Shown here in pieces: positions 53,610 to 62,761 of a stretch of 64,000 nucleotides of DNA. The notes below the pieces were generated by a model that was not told where the DNA came from, made no database searches, and saw only the letters and a list, made by a program, of their open reading frames with translations. The first letter of the stretch is position 1. Every line of letters begins with the position of its first letter. The stretch is from Sphingopyxis terrae subsp. terrae NBRC 15098 (lineage in GTDB: Bacteria; Pseudomonadota; Alphaproteobacteria; Sphingomonadales; Sphingomonadaceae), in the NCBI RefSeq assembly GCF_001598815.1, contig NZ_BCZQ01000003.1, positions 248,001 through 312,000 of the forward strand, given 5' to 3'. The position numbers and the translations under genes are program-made.

Positions 53610-54530
53610 ATGGCCGAGTTTGAATTGATCGCCGACGGATTGCGCTTTCCTGAAGCGCCGGTGGTGATGGACGACGGCAGCGTCATCGTGACCGAGATCG
53701 AGGCCGGCCGTATCACGCGCTGCTGGCCCGGCGGTCGCAAGGCGGTGATCGCGACCCCCGGCGGCGGTCCCAACGGCCTGGCGATCGGTCCCGACGGCAA
53801 GCTTTACTGCTGCAACAACGGCGGCTTCGAATATACCGAATCGAACGGCTATCTGGCACCGCACGGCATCGCGAAGGATTATTCGGGCGGCCGCATCGAA
53901 CGCATCGATATCGAAACGGGCGCGGTCGAAATCCTCTATAAATCGGGCGACAACGGCGTCGTGCTGCGCGGCCCCAACGACATCATGTTCGACAGCCACG
54001 GGGGCTTCTGGTTCACCGATCATGGCAAGGTCGATTATGAAAAGCGCTGCCACGACATCGTCGGCATCTTCTATGCCAAGGCCGACGGCAGCTTTATCGA
54101 GGAAGTGATCTTTCCGTCGAACAATCCGAACGGCGTCGGCCTCTCACCCGACGGCAAGGCGCTCTACGCCGCCGAAACCTACACCTGCCGCCTGATGAAG
54201 TTCAACATCACGGCGCCCGGCAAGGTCGCCCCCGACGCCGGTCCCGGCGGCCCCGGCATCCCGCTCTATCGCCCCGCCGGCTATAAATTCTTCGACAGCC
54301 TGGCGATGGAGGCGAACGGCAATATCTGCGTCGCGACCATCGGCGAATGCGGGATCAGCGTCGTGTCGCCGTCGGGAGAGTTGGTGGAGTTCGTCGCGAC
54401 CGACGATATTTTCACCACCAACATCGCCTTTGGCGGCGCCGACATGCAGGATGCCTATATCACCTTGTCGGGCACCGGGCGGCTGGTAAAGACGCGCTGG
54501 AACCGGCCGGGACTGACGCTGCAATATTGA
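53610..54530 (+). CDS. SMP-30/gluconolactonase family protein
   Basis: 306 residues from the ATG at 53610, after CAAGGGAGACGAGA. Six-bladed propeller of the SMP-30 family: the start LIADGLRFPEAPVV has the conserved Glu metal ligand, then PGGGPNGLAIGPDGKLYCCNN, LRGPNDIMFDSHGGFWFTDHG and SNNPNGVGLSPDGKALYAAET, which supply the Asn and Asp ligands. It should hydrolyse a lactone in the cytoplasm, since no signal peptide is present. The sugar specificity is unknown. Confidence 0.9.
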   Translation: MAEFELIADGLRFPEAPVVMDDGSVIVTEIEAGRITRCWPGGRKAVIATPGGGPNGLAIGPDGKLYCCNNGGFEYTESNGYLAPHGIAKDYSGGRIERIDIETGAVEILYKSGDNGVVLRGPNDIMFDSHGGFWFTDHGKVDYEKRCHDIVGIFYAKADGSFIEEVIFPSNNPNGVGLSPDGKALYAAETYTCRLMKFNITAPGKVAPDAGPGGPGIPLYRPAGYKFFDSLAMEANGNICVATIGECGISVVSPSGELVEFVATDDIFTTNIAFGGADMQDAYITLSGTGRLVKTRWNRPGLTLQY

Positions 54531-54558
54531 TCGGTCGCCGGTCGGAAAAGGGGAAGAT

Positions 54559-55260
54559 ATGCGCCGCGATACTCACCGCGAAACCCACTCTGTCGCGCGG
54601 ATCGGATGGCTGCGCGCCGCGATTCTGGGAGCCAACGACGGCATCGTCTCGACCGCGAGCCTGATCGCGGGCGTCGCGGCGGCGGGCGCGGCGCAACCCT
54701 CCATCCTCCTTACCGGCATCGCGGGTCTGGTCGCCGGTGCGATGTCGATGGCGGCGGGCGAATATGTCTCGGTCAGTTCGCAAGGCGACGCCGAAAAGGC
54801 CGACATTGCAAAGGAACGGCACGAACTCGCCACCGACCCCGAATTCGAGCTGGAGGAATTGACCCAAATCTATCAGGAACGCGGGCTCGACCGTCCGCTT
54901 GCCGAACAGGTCGCCGCGCAGCTTACCGCGCACAATGCGCTCGACAGCCATTTGCGCGACGAGCTGGGGCTGACCCACCATATGAAGGCGCGTCCGGTGC
55001 AGGCCGCGGTCGCATCGGCCGCCAGCTTTACTGCCGGCGCGGCGCTGCCGCTGCTGGTGGTTTTCCTCGATACGGGATCGTCGCTGCCGTGGACGGTGTC
55101 GGGCGCGTCGATCGCTTTCCTTGCGATCCTCGGCGCGCTCGGCGCGTGGGCGGGCAATGCGCCGATGCTGCGCCCCGTGCTGCGCGTCACCTTCTGGGGC
55201 GCATTCGCCATGGCGCTGACCATCGCGATCGGATCGCTGTTCGAAGCGCCGCTGGGCTGA
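54559..55260 (+). CDS. VIT1/CCC1 family transporter
   Basis: 233 residues. The first span has GWLRAAILGANDGIVSTASLIAGV, the hallmark of VIT/CCC1 iron-manganese transporters, then GLVAGAMSMAAGEYVSVSSQGDAEKADI, where Met, Glu and Ser line the path. A charged helical stretch (about 75-140, ERHELATDPEFELEELTQIYQERGL) extends to the cytosol, and three further spans follow. It would move Fe2+ or Mn2+ out of the cytoplasm. It lies between two unrelated enzymes. Confidence 0.92.
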   Translation: MRRDTHRETHSVARIGWLRAAILGANDGIVSTASLIAGVAAAGAAQPSILLTGIAGLVAGAMSMAAGEYVSVSSQGDAEKADIAKERHELATDPEFELEELTQIYQERGLDRPLAEQVAAQLTAHNALDSHLRDELGLTHHMKARPVQAAVASAASFTAGAALPLLVVFLDTGSSLPWTVSGASIAFLAILGALGAWAGNAPMLRPVLRVTFWGAFAMALTIAIGSLFEAPLG

Positions 55261-55274
55261 CGGGAGAGAGAAGC

Positions 55275-56381
55275 ATGAACGATATGGCCTGGACCATCGA
55301 CATCGATCGGGACACGATTTCGAAGGCGGCGCTCGCACGGGCGGATTATGCGCCGCTGCGCGCCGGCGAGGTTCGTGTGCGCGTCGACAGCTATGCGATG
55401 ACGGCGAACAACATCACCTACGCCGTCTTCGGCAAGCCTGCGGGGCTGTTTGGCAACGATCAGGGCTATTGGGACTTTTTCGCCGAGCGTGACGCGCCCG
55501 CCCGCCTGCCTGTCTGGGGGTTCGCCACCGTGATCGAGAGCGCCGCCGAGGGCATCGCGCCCGGCGATCGCTTTTACGGCTATTATCCGATGGCAAGCCA
55601 TGCGGTGCTCAACGCGGGCAAGATCGGCGCCGGCGGCTTCACCGACATCACGCCGCGGCGCACGACCCTGCCCCCCATCTACAATCAATATCAGCGGATC
55701 GAGGCTTTGCCCGACTATCGCGCCGATCATCATGATTATTGGCCGATCTTCCGGCCGCTCTTCCTCACCGGCTGGCTGATCGCCGACCAGTTCGAGGATG
55801 AGGGCGATTATGGCGCCGACCAGATCCTGATCGCCAGCGCGTCGAGCAAGACCGCGATCGGCCTCGGCTTCGCGCTCGCCCAGCGTGCGGGGCCCCGCCC
55901 CGTTAGCATCGGGCTGACGAGCAAGGCCAATGTCGCGGCGCTGGCCGCGCAGGGCATCTACGACCGCGTGATCGCCTATGACGACATCGCTACGCTCGAC
56001 GCTGCGGCGCCGTCGGCCTTTGTCGACATGGCGGGCAATGGCGCGGTCACCCGCGCGGTGCACGGCCATTTCGGCGATGCGCTGAAAGTATCGATCATCG
56101 TCGGCAAATCGCACTGGGACGCCGAGGCCGACGCCGCGGCGCTGGCCGGCCCCGAACGGCAGGGCTTCTTTGCCCCCGGCCGCAGCCAGAAACGCGTCGG
56201 CGACTGGGGCGCCGCGGGCTTCGGACAGCGGATCGCCGAGGCATGGTTGGGCTTCATGGCGGTCGCACCGCGCATCGCGCGCATCGACCGGCGCGAAGGC
56301 AGCACCGCGGCGCTCGATGCCTATCGCGAAATGCTGTCGGGACGCGCCGATCCCGCGGCGGGGATATTGGTCATCCCCTGA
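55275..56381 (+). CDS. DUF2855 family protein
   Basis: 368 residues from the ATG at 55275, 14 bases after the transporter gene. DUF2855 is related to MDR enzymes but lacks their zinc ligands: the first domain has LRAGEVRVRVDSYAMTANNITYAVFG and GDRFYGYYPMASH, and the Rossmann-like half has QILIASASSKTAIGLGFALAQR. The conserved RTTLPPIYNQYQR segment is typical of the family. The reaction is unknown. Confidence 0.87.
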   Translation: MNDMAWTIDIDRDTISKAALARADYAPLRAGEVRVRVDSYAMTANNITYAVFGKPAGLFGNDQGYWDFFAERDAPARLPVWGFATVIESAAEGIAPGDRFYGYYPMASHAVLNAGKIGAGGFTDITPRRTTLPPIYNQYQRIEALPDYRADHHDYWPIFRPLFLTGWLIADQFEDEGDYGADQILIASASSKTAIGLGFALAQRAGPRPVSIGLTSKANVAALAAQGIYDRVIAYDDIATLDAAAPSAFVDMAGNGAVTRAVHGHFGDALKVSIIVGKSHWDAEADAAALAGPERQGFFAPGRSQKRVGDWGAAGFGQRIAEAWLGFMAVAPRIARIDRREGSTAALDAYREMLSGRADPAAGILVIP

Positions 56382-56397
56382 CGCAGCGCCCGCGCGG

Positions 56398-57144
56398 TCA
56401 GAGCTTGACCGCGGCGTTGCCGCCTTCGGCCCACAGCGCCGATCCCGACACGAAGCTCGCCATGTCGCTCGCCAGAAACAGCGCCGCCTGCGCGATCTCG
56501 TCGGGGTCGGCGATACGCTTCATCGCGTGCAGGCTGGCGGCCCATGCCTTCGATTCGGCATCGCCCGCCATCGCCGTATCGGTCCCGCCCGGGATCAGCG
56601 CGTTGGCGCGAATACCCGCCGCGCCATAATCGGCGGTGATCCCGCGCACGAGCCCGAGCAGCCCCGCCTTGGCGGCCCCGTAGCAGGCCATGCCCGGCAG
56701 CCCGACGCTGTTGCCGACAAAGCTTGAGGTGAAGATCAGGGCGCCCTTGCCGCGCGCCAGCATCGACGGAATCTGCGCGCGGGCGCCCAGAAAGGCGGCG
56801 GTCAGATTGGCCGCCATCACCGCGTCCCAATTGCCCGGCGCCTGATCGGCGAGCGGGGCGAGCGCGCCGACCGTACCGGCGTTGTTGAAAGCGATGTCGA
56901 GCCCGCCCCACGGTGCGCAGGCGGCAACCAGTGCCTCGTGCGTCGCGGCATCGGCAACGTCGCCCGCGACCGCGCGCGCCGTTCCGTTATCGGCGGCGAT
57001 TTCGGCGACCACGGCATCGAGCCGCGCCCGGTCGCGTCCGCCGAGCACGAGCCGCGCGCCATGGCGCGCAAACAGCCGTGCGGCGGCGCGCCCGATTCCC
57101 GAACTCGCGCCGGTGATGATGACGGTCTTTCCTTCGAGCAGCAT
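56398..57144 (-). CDS. SDR family oxidoreductase
   Basis: 248 residues from the ATG at 57144. Classical short-chain dehydrogenase: TGASSGIGRAAARLFARHGA, DIAFNNAGTVG, the catalytic Ser in TSSFVGNS and YGAAKAGL (Tyr and Lys), and the FabG-like ending LASDMASFVSGSALWAEGG. NADPH is likely because an Arg follows the first strand of binding (GGRDRARL). The substrate is unknown. The gene is convergent with DUF2855 and divergent from the HAD gene. Confidence 0.9.
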   Translation of the reverse strand: MLLEGKTVIITGASSGIGRAAARLFARHGARLVLGGRDRARLDAVVAEIAADNGTARAVAGDVADAATHEALVAACAPWGGLDIAFNNAGTVGALAPLADQAPGNWDAVMAANLTAAFLGARAQIPSMLARGKGALIFTSSFVGNSVGLPGMACYGAAKAGLLGLVRGITADYGAAGIRANALIPGGTDTAMAGDAESKAWAASLHAMKRIADPDEIAQAALFLASDMASFVSGSALWAEGGNAAVKL

Positions 57145-57250
57145 AAATCCTCCGGTGAATGAACAGCGCCGCGCCTTGCCGTAGCGGCAGGGGCGTGGCG
57201 TCCCGAAAGATGCGGTCAAATTCGCTTGATCTTGGACGATAGCGCGCGGC

Positions 57251-57913
57251 ATGGCCGTCGGCATGGCTCAATATACGCATGTGATCTTCGACTTCGGCGG
57301 CGTCATCACCGCCTCGCCCTTCGAGGCGTTCAACCGGCTGGAAGCCGAACGCGGGCTACCCCGCGATTTCGTGCGCGGGGTGAATGCGCGCAACCCCGAC
57401 ACCAATGCCTGGGCGCTGTTCGAGCGCGCCGAGATCGACGCCGCAACCTTCGACACATTGTTCGCCGAAGAAGCGCGCGCGCTGGGCCACGACCTTGAAG
57501 GTGAAGCGGTTCTTGCGGTCCTCGCCGGCGCGGTGCGCCCGCAAATGGTTGCGGCGCTCGACACGCTGAAGGCCGGCGGCTTCACGATCGGCTGCATCAC
57601 CAACAATGTGCCGTCGGGCAAGGGCGCCGGCATGGCGCGCAGCGAAGCAATGGCGGCCGAGGTCGCGGCGATCATGGCGCGCTTTGACCATGTCATCGAA
57701 TCGTCGAAGGTCGGCGTACGCAAACCCGACCCGCGCATCTATCAGATGATGTGCGTGGCGCTGGGTGTCGAGCCCGCCGCCTGCATCTACCTCGACGACC
57801 TTGGCATCAACTGCAAACCCGCCGCAGGGCTCGGCATGCACGCGATCAAGGTGACGAGCGGCGAACAGGCGCTGGCCGACCTGTCCGCCGCGCTGGGCAT
57901 GCCGCTACCCTGA
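57251..57913 (+). CDS. HAD-superfamily hydrolase, ACAD10/epoxide-hydrolase N-domain type
   Basis: 220 residues. HAD motif I is FDFGGVI with the nucleophile Asp, motif II ITNNVP, motif III Lys in ESSKVGVRKPDPRIYQ, and motif IV YLDDLG. The FDFGGVIT form is that of ACAD10 and of the N-terminal domain of soluble epoxide hydrolase. A second ATG at 57263 is an equally good start. It acts as a phosphatase or dehalogenase-type enzyme with unknown substrate. The APH and dehydrogenase parts of an ACAD10-like set lie at 4.7-7.3 kb. Confidence 0.88.
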   Translation: MAVGMAQYTHVIFDFGGVITASPFEAFNRLEAERGLPRDFVRGVNARNPDTNAWALFERAEIDAATFDTLFAEEARALGHDLEGEAVLAVLAGAVRPQMVAALDTLKAGGFTIGCITNNVPSGKGAGMARSEAMAAEVAAIMARFDHVIESSKVGVRKPDPRIYQMMCVALGVEPAACIYLDDLGINCKPAAGLGMHAIKVTSGEQALADLSAALGMPLP

Positions 57914-58340
57914 GTGGCCAGAGCGGTGCATTGCCCCGCGCGGAATTTTGGGTGGTTAGCGGACGTTGCTGCTAGCCGCTTTGTGTTCCCGGCGAAGGCC
58001 GGGGCCCAGCGTGTCGAACGCCAACGTTGGCGCTGTAAAGCCGTGGGCCCCGGCCTTTGCCGGGGTGCACAACATCGACGCGGGACTTTCATACCGTCGT
58101 CATCCCGGACTTGATCAGGGATCCATTCACGCGGCGTCGGAAGAATGGATCCTGAAACAAGTTCAGGATGACGACCGATCATATCCTCCCTGTCGCGCAG
58201 CGATGGGGAGGGGGACCGCGCCCGAAGGGCGTGGTGGAGGGGCTGCGACGGCGCGCCATTAGCCCCTCCGTCAGCGCTTCGCGCTGCCACCTCCCCATGG
58301 CCTGCGGCCACAGGGAGGATTTCATGCCCGCTATCGGTCG
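57914..58340. repeat. gene-free stretch packed with inverted repeats
   Basis: Three inverted-repeat pairs follow each other. The first has arms at about 57988-58008 and 58044-58064 (CCCGGCGAAGGCCGGGGCCC type). The second, at 58099-58128 and 58143-58173, belongs to the CGTCATCC...GGATCC family also seen at 42758. The third, at 58185-58245 and 58261-58320, is a long GC-rich pair (GGGGAGGGGGACC facing CCACCTCCCC). No gene is seen. It reads as a cluster of sphingomonad-type extragenic palindromes. Confidence 0.75.
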
Positions 58341-58514
58341 TTAGCGGCTCATCCGGTTTTGGGCCGGGATGCCCTCACATCGGTCGCCTCGCTCTGCCCA
58401 GCGGCCACCGCCATCAAGACAACTATCAATGACGAGATAACTTCGCGCTGCCCAACCAACCGAAATGCCGAGCATGCCAGCGAGGATTACAGAAAACATG
58501 ATTCGTCGCCTCAT
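58341..58514 (-). CDS. 57-residue membrane-anchored protein with a CLDGGGRW motif
   Basis: A short frame not overlapped by another gene. The product begins MRRRIMFSVILAGMLGISVGW, a positive start followed by one hydrophobic span, and continues with DSCLDGGGRWAERGDRCEG. The two Cys around a CLDxGGxW core form a recurrent small motif in periplasmic proteins. An alternative start at 58499, five codons later, has GAGG nine bases upstream and may be the real one. The protein would be a periplasm-facing anchored peptide of unknown role. It ends at the repeat cluster and lies 72 bases after the universal stress gene's stop on the same strand. Confidence 0.6.
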   Translation of the reverse strand: MRRRIMFSVILAGMLGISVGWAARSYLVIDSCLDGGGRWAERGDRCEGIPAQNRMSR

Positions 58515-58586
58515 GCTGTGCGTAATAGGTCTGCTTGCGATGTCCGCAACCGGTCGTTCGCCGTCGTCCAGGCCAGTCTTTCGGGC

Positions 58587-59396
58587 CTAGTGCGCGAGCA
58601 GCAGCGGATAGCGGCCGCCCGTCACGAGATATTGCGTCGCGCCGCCGAAGATCGTCTCGCGCAGCCGGCTGCGACCGAAGGCGCCCATCACGATCAGACC
58701 GGCGCCCAGCGCGCCGGCTTCCTTTTCGATCCGTTCCTCGGGGGTTTCGACACCGCGCTCGATCGCGCGCAGTTCGGCGTGGATGCCGTGCCGCGAGAGA
58801 TAGCGCGCGGCCTCCTCCGCAGCGAAATCGCCCTCGTCGCCTCCGATCGTGACGATCACGACCGGGCGGCCCTTCAGAAAGGGGACCGCGGCGCGCACCG
58901 CATGGGCCGCCTCAGGGCTGCCGTTCCACGCGATCAGCGCCGGCTTGTCGAAATCGAGCGCCTTGCTGTCCTGCGGCAGCGCGAGCACCGGGACCGACGC
59001 GGTCAGCGCCAGATCGCCCGCGAGCATCGGCGGGCCGCTGCGGAAATCGCCCTTCGCCTTGGGCAGGCTGACGATCGCCAGATCGGCGAGCGTCGCGGCG
59101 CCCGACAAGGCGCTCACGATTTCGCCATCGGCCATTTCGATGTCCCACGGCACATCTTCCTTCGCCAGCCGGTCGGCAAGCCGGCTTTCGAGCGCCAGAT
59201 CGTCGGCCTGCGCCTTCGCCAGCGCCTCGGCGGCGAAATAGGTGCCGCCGAACGGATCGAAGCTGACGAATTCGCGCAGCGGCGTCGCGATGAGCAGGCT
59301 GACATGGCCTTCGAAACGGCGGGCGCAATCGAGCGCGACCTGCAAACGTCCTTCGGACGCGGCATCGCTGTCGGCATGAACCAGAATTGAGCGCAT
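58587..59396 (-). CDS. universal stress protein, two-domain
   Basis: 269 residues from the ATG at 59396. Two Usp domains in tandem: the first starts SILVHADSDAASEGRLQVALDCA and the second PALIAWNGSPEAAHAVRAAVPFL, ending with VMGAFGRSRLRETIFGGATQYL, the ATP-binding GxxGxxxxxxxG S/T pattern of the ATP-binding class. It protects cells under starvation or oxidative stress in related bacteria; the exact role is unknown. It lies 98 bases downstream of the LysR gene on the same strand. Confidence 0.9.
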   Translation of the reverse strand: MRSILVHADSDAASEGRLQVALDCARRFEGHVSLLIATPLREFVSFDPFGGTYFAAEALAKAQADDLALESRLADRLAKEDVPWDIEMADGEIVSALSGAATLADLAIVSLPKAKGDFRSGPPMLAGDLALTASVPVLALPQDSKALDFDKPALIAWNGSPEAAHAVRAAVPFLKGRPVVIVTIGGDEGDFAAEEAARYLSRHGIHAELRAIERGVETPEERIEKEAGALGAGLIVMGAFGRSRLRETIFGGATQYLVTGGRYPLLLAH

Positions 59397-59494
59397 TGGG
59401 GGCCTCCTTTGTCCAGTGAACATCAGAATAATGCGCCGCGCGATCCTATCGTTCATTGACCGGGGTCAAAAGGGACGAATCTTCGCGCGCCGCG

Positions 59495-60388
59495 CTATCC
59501 CGCGGTCAGGCTGAGACCCGCGGCCTGATCGAAGATGCGCGTCAGCACCGGTTCGGTGTCCGACACGCGCATCGCGACGCGGAATTCGACCGGCGCGAGC
59601 GCGGGCAGCCCCGCCAGTTCGACGAGCGCGCCCGCGGCAACCTCGGCACGCACCATCGGTTCGGGAAAGATGCCGACACCGCCGCCGGCGCGTGCGATGT
59701 CGATCATCATCCGGGCGTTGTTGCACAGGTTCAGTGATTTCTGCGCGATCCGCGACGCCGCGATCGCCTCGCGCATCCGGCCGTGGATCGGCGAGGGGCT
59801 GGCGAGCGACCAGACGGGCACCTGCTGTTCGCCCGTTCCACGCTCGAACAGCGCAGCGACCGCCGGGTTGGCGAGCCAGAGCAGCGCAACCTCGCCGATC
59901 GGGCTGGTCCGAAGCGCCGGGTGCGCGATCGGTCCCGCCGCAAACGCCAGATCGGTGCGGCCGGTCAGCAGTTGCTGGATCAGATTCGCGGTCAGGTCGA
60001 TCTCGATCTCGAGCGCGACATTGGGCATTTCGGCTTTCAGCGCCGCAACGAAGGGCGGCAGGCAGCTTGCGGCCGCGATCTCGCCCGCGCCGATCCGCAC
60101 CACACCGCTCGCCTCGTTGAACCCGCCGCTGCCGAGCAGCGCGAGTTGCATGTCGCGCAGCAGCGGGGTGCAATCATTGACCAGTTTGCGCCCCGCCGGG
60201 GTCAGCGACATGGTGCGCCCGTCGCGGCGGAACAGCGTCGAACCCAATCGCTGCTCCAATTCGCGCATCCGCGCCGACACCGCGGGCTGCGTCGTGTTGA
60301 GCCGTTCGGCAGCGGCCGAGAAGGTGCCGAGCCGATCGATCCACAGCAAGGTTTCGATATGATAGATGGAGATGCGATTGATCGACAT
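59495..60388 (-). CDS. LysR-type transcriptional regulator
   Basis: 297 residues. The N-terminal winged helix is clear: [44 protein letters not shown] (about 7-50). The effector domain follows (about 90-290), with an unusually Ala-rich region in the middle. It is divergent from the CoA-transferase operon across a 113-bp gap that is the only AT-rich piece nearby, so it very likely regulates that operon. The effector is probably an intermediate of keto-acid or acyl-CoA metabolism. Confidence 0.92.
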   Translation of the reverse strand: MSINRISIYHIETLLWIDRLGTFSAAAERLNTTQPAVSARMRELEQRLGSTLFRRDGRTMSLTPAGRKLVNDCTPLLRDMQLALLGSGGFNEASGVVRIGAGEIAAASCLPPFVAALKAEMPNVALEIEIDLTANLIQQLLTGRTDLAFAAGPIAHPALRTSPIGEVALLWLANPAVAALFERGTGEQQVPVWSLASPSPIHGRMREAIAASRIAQKSLNLCNNARMMIDIARAGGGVGIFPEPMVRAEVAAGALVELAGLPALAPVEFRVAMRVSDTEPVLTRIFDQAAGLSLTAG

Positions 60389-60501
60389 CGGTTATGGATA
60401 ATCGAAAAATAGAACAATTAGAATTGATGATTTATTTGCGCCAAGGTCGCCGCCGATCAGTGGGCCGATCCGCGAGCCGATCAGAGGAAGGGAGTCCCGT
60501 C
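60389..60501. promoter_or_regulatory. divergent promoter region, LysR gene and CoA-transferase operon
   Basis: An AT-rich block at about 60396-60436 contains CAATT-AG-AATTG (60415-60426) within ATCGAAAAATAGAACAATTA. The inverted repeat and AT content suit a LysR-type binding site and promoters for both directions. No exact T-N11-A box is claimed. Confidence 0.5.
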
Positions 60502-61212
60502 ATGGCGAACAAGCAATATCCCGATGCAGCATCCGCGCTCGAAGGGCTGCTCTTCGACGGCATGCATATCTGCGCGGGCGGCTTCGGCCTGTGCGGTATT
60601 CCCGAACGGCTGATCGACGCGATCCGCGACGCCGGGACGAAGGACCTCACCATCGCCAGCAACAATGCCGGCATCGATGGCGAAGGGCTCGGCAAGCTGC
60701 TGCGCACGCGGCAGGTGAAGAAGATGATCTCCTCTTATGTCGGCGAGAACAAGGAGTTCGAGCGGCAATATCTGGCCGGCGAGCTCGAGGTCGAATTTTG
60801 TCCGCAGGGCACGCTCGCCGAACGCTGCCGCGCGGGCGGCGCGGGCATCCCCGGCTTCTATACCAAGACCGGCGTCGGCACCGCGGTGGCCGAGGGCAAG
60901 GAGGTCAAGAATTTCGACGGACAGGATTATATCCTCGAACGCGGCATCTTTGCCGACCTCGCGATAGTCAAGGGGTGGAAGGCCGACGAAAGCGGCAATC
61001 TGATCTTCCGCAAGACCGCGCGCAACTTCAACCAGCCGATGGCGACCGCGGCCAAGATTTGCGTTGCCGAGGTCGAGGAGATCGTCCCCGTCGGCAGCCT
61101 CGATCCAGACTGCATCCATTTGCCCGGCATCTATGTGAAGCGGCTGATCGTCGGTGCGCCCTATGACAAGAAGATCGAGTTCCGCACCGTGCGCCCGCGG
61201 GAAGCCGCATGA
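60502..61212 (+). CDS. scoA: 3-oxoacid CoA-transferase subunit A
   Basis: 236 residues from the ATG at 60502, after AGAGGAAGGGAG. Subunit A of succinyl-CoA:3-ketoacid CoA-transferase: [60 protein letters not shown] and [17 protein letters not shown] match ScoA and PcaI. It moves CoA from succinyl-CoA to acetoacetate or a related keto acid. It overlaps the phosphatase gene by 4 bases; subunit B is two genes away. Confidence 0.92.
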   Translation: MANKQYPDAASALEGLLFDGMHICAGGFGLCGIPERLIDAIRDAGTKDLTIASNNAGIDGEGLGKLLRTRQVKKMISSYVGENKEFERQYLAGELEVEFCPQGTLAERCRAGGAGIPGFYTKTGVGTAVAEGKEVKNFDGQDYILERGIFADLAIVKGWKADESGNLIFRKTARNFNQPMATAAKICVAEVEEIVPVGSLDPDCIHLPGIYVKRLIVGAPYDKKIEFRTVRPREAA

Positions 61213-62108
61213 TGCGCGCGCTTGCCCTGTCGGCCGGCCTGCTGCTCGCCGGCTGCGCCCAGACCGCTGCGACGACGGCGCCCACAGCGCCCAGCGCCGA
61301 AGTGATCGCCTCGCAGGTCGGTGAAAAGCCGACGCCGACCTCGCCGCCGGCGGGACAGCAATGGCTCTATGGTTCGGCGGAGGGTGCGATCGCCTCGGCG
61401 CAGGTCTATCGCACCATGGCCGACTATGTCCGCATGGCCGCGATTTCGGCGGCGCCGCGCCGTCAGGTCGTGCTCGCCGAAGGATCGACGCCCACAGCGC
61501 CGAAGTTCGACGATTGCGGCGAAAAGCCGCCCGCGGCGGTGTTCGACGCCGACGAAACGCTGATCTGGAACCTCGGCGCGATGCGCTACTTTGCCGAGCA
61601 GGGGAAGGATTTCGATCCCGCAGTCTGGGACCAGTGGGAAAAGACCGGTGCCGGCAAGGCGGTCGCGATGCCCGGCGTCATCGATGCGCTGGCGATCATG
61701 CGCGGTGCAGGGGTGACGATCATCGTCAACACCAACCGCAGCGCCGCCAATCCCAAGGGCAGCGAGGATACGCTGCGCGCCGCCGGCCTTGGGGATTTCA
61801 AGCATGGCGAGACACTGTTCCTGATGGGCGACACGCCCGACGGAGCGAGCAAGGACGGCCGCCGGGCGCTGATCGCTTCGCGCTGGTGCGTGATCGCGAT
61901 GGGCGGCGACCAGCTCGGCGATTTCGCGCAGGCGTTCAACGCACGCGGGCTGTCGGTCGCCGACCGCAAGACGATGGCGACGAGCGGACCGGTGGCGGGC
62001 CTGTGGGGCCACGGCTGGTTCCTCTTCTCCAACCCCGTCTATGGCCCGTCGATCCGCGGCGGCTTTGCCGACATCTTCCCCTCCGACAAGCAATGGGAGC
62101 CGAACTGA
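61209..62108 (+). CDS. HAD-superfamily acid phosphatase, lipoprotein e(P4) type
   Basis: 299 residues. The start [19 protein letters not shown] carries a lipobox LAGC, so the protein is anchored on the outer side of the membrane. HAD motif I is [10 protein letters not shown] with two Asp, NTNRS follows as motif II, and [13 protein letters not shown] is the C-terminal Lys-Asp region, as in class C acid phosphatases and 5'-nucleotidases. It releases phosphate from nucleotides or organic phosphates. It sits between the two CoA-transferase genes, 4 bases overlapping one and 1 base from the other, which is unusual. Confidence 0.88.
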   Translation: MMRALALSAGLLLAGCAQTAATTAPTAPSAEVIASQVGEKPTPTSPPAGQQWLYGSAEGAIASAQVYRTMADYVRMAAISAAPRRQVVLAEGSTPTAPKFDDCGEKPPAAVFDADETLIWNLGAMRYFAEQGKDFDPAVWDQWEKTGAGKAVAMPGVIDALAIMRGAGVTIIVNTNRSAANPKGSEDTLRAAGLGDFKHGETLFLMGDTPDGASKDGRRALIASRWCVIAMGGDQLGDFAQAFNARGLSVADRKTMATSGPVAGLWGHGWFLFSNPVYGPSIRGGFADIFPSDKQWEPN

Positions 62109-62109
62109 C

Positions 62110-62751
62110 ATGGCCTGGACGCGTGATGATATGGCGGCGCGCGCCGCGAAGGAATTGCAGGACGGCTTCTACGTCAATTTGGGCATCGGCATCCCGACGC
62201 TGGTCGCCAACCACATCCCCGACGGGATGGACGTGACGCTGCAGTCGGAAAACGGCATGCTCGGCATCGGCCCCTTCCCGATCGAGGGCGAGGAGGACGC
62301 CGACCTCATCAATGCGGGCAAGCAGACGATCAGCGAACTGCCGCAGTCGGTCTATTTCAGCTCGGCGGAAAGCTTCGCGATGATCCGCGGCGGGCATATC
62401 GACCTTACCGTGCTGGGCGCGATGGAAGTCGCCGAAAATGGGGACATCGCCAACTGGATGATCCCCGGCAAGATGATCAAGGGCATGGGCGGCGCGATGG
62501 ATCTGGTCGCCGGCGTCAAGAAGATCATCGTCGTCATGGAACATAATGCCAAGGACGGCAGCCCCAAATTCATCCCTGCCTGCACCCTGCCGCTGACCGG
62601 CAAGAATGTCGTCGACATGATCATCACCGACCTCGCGGTGTTCAAGCGCGACGACCACGACAGCCCGTTCCGGCTGATCGAGCTCGCACCGGGGGTGACG
62701 GCGGACGAAGTCGCAGCTAAGACGACGGCCAAATATGAGGTCGCCGTCTGA
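62110..62751 (+). CDS. scoB: 3-oxoacid CoA-transferase subunit B
   Basis: 213 residues. Subunit B carries the catalytic Glu in [77 protein letters not shown] and [21 protein letters not shown] are typical of ScoB and PcaJ. It forms the active enzyme with ScoA. It starts 1 base after the phosphatase gene's stop and is followed within 10 bases by the beta-lactamase-fold gene. Confidence 0.93.
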   Translation: MAWTRDDMAARAAKELQDGFYVNLGIGIPTLVANHIPDGMDVTLQSENGMLGIGPFPIEGEEDADLINAGKQTISELPQSVYFSSAESFAMIRGGHIDLTVLGAMEVAENGDIANWMIPGKMIKGMGGAMDLVAGVKKIIVVMEHNAKDGSPKFIPACTLPLTGKNVVDMIITDLAVFKRDDHDSPFRLIELAPGVTADEVAAKTTAKYEVAV

Positions 62752-62761
62752 TCGAGAGTCC

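Noticed and set aside
58498..58590. 30-residue plus-strand frame with a hydrophobic start
   Set aside because: It lies antisense to a better minus-strand frame that has the CLDGGGRW motif and a proper membrane segment.
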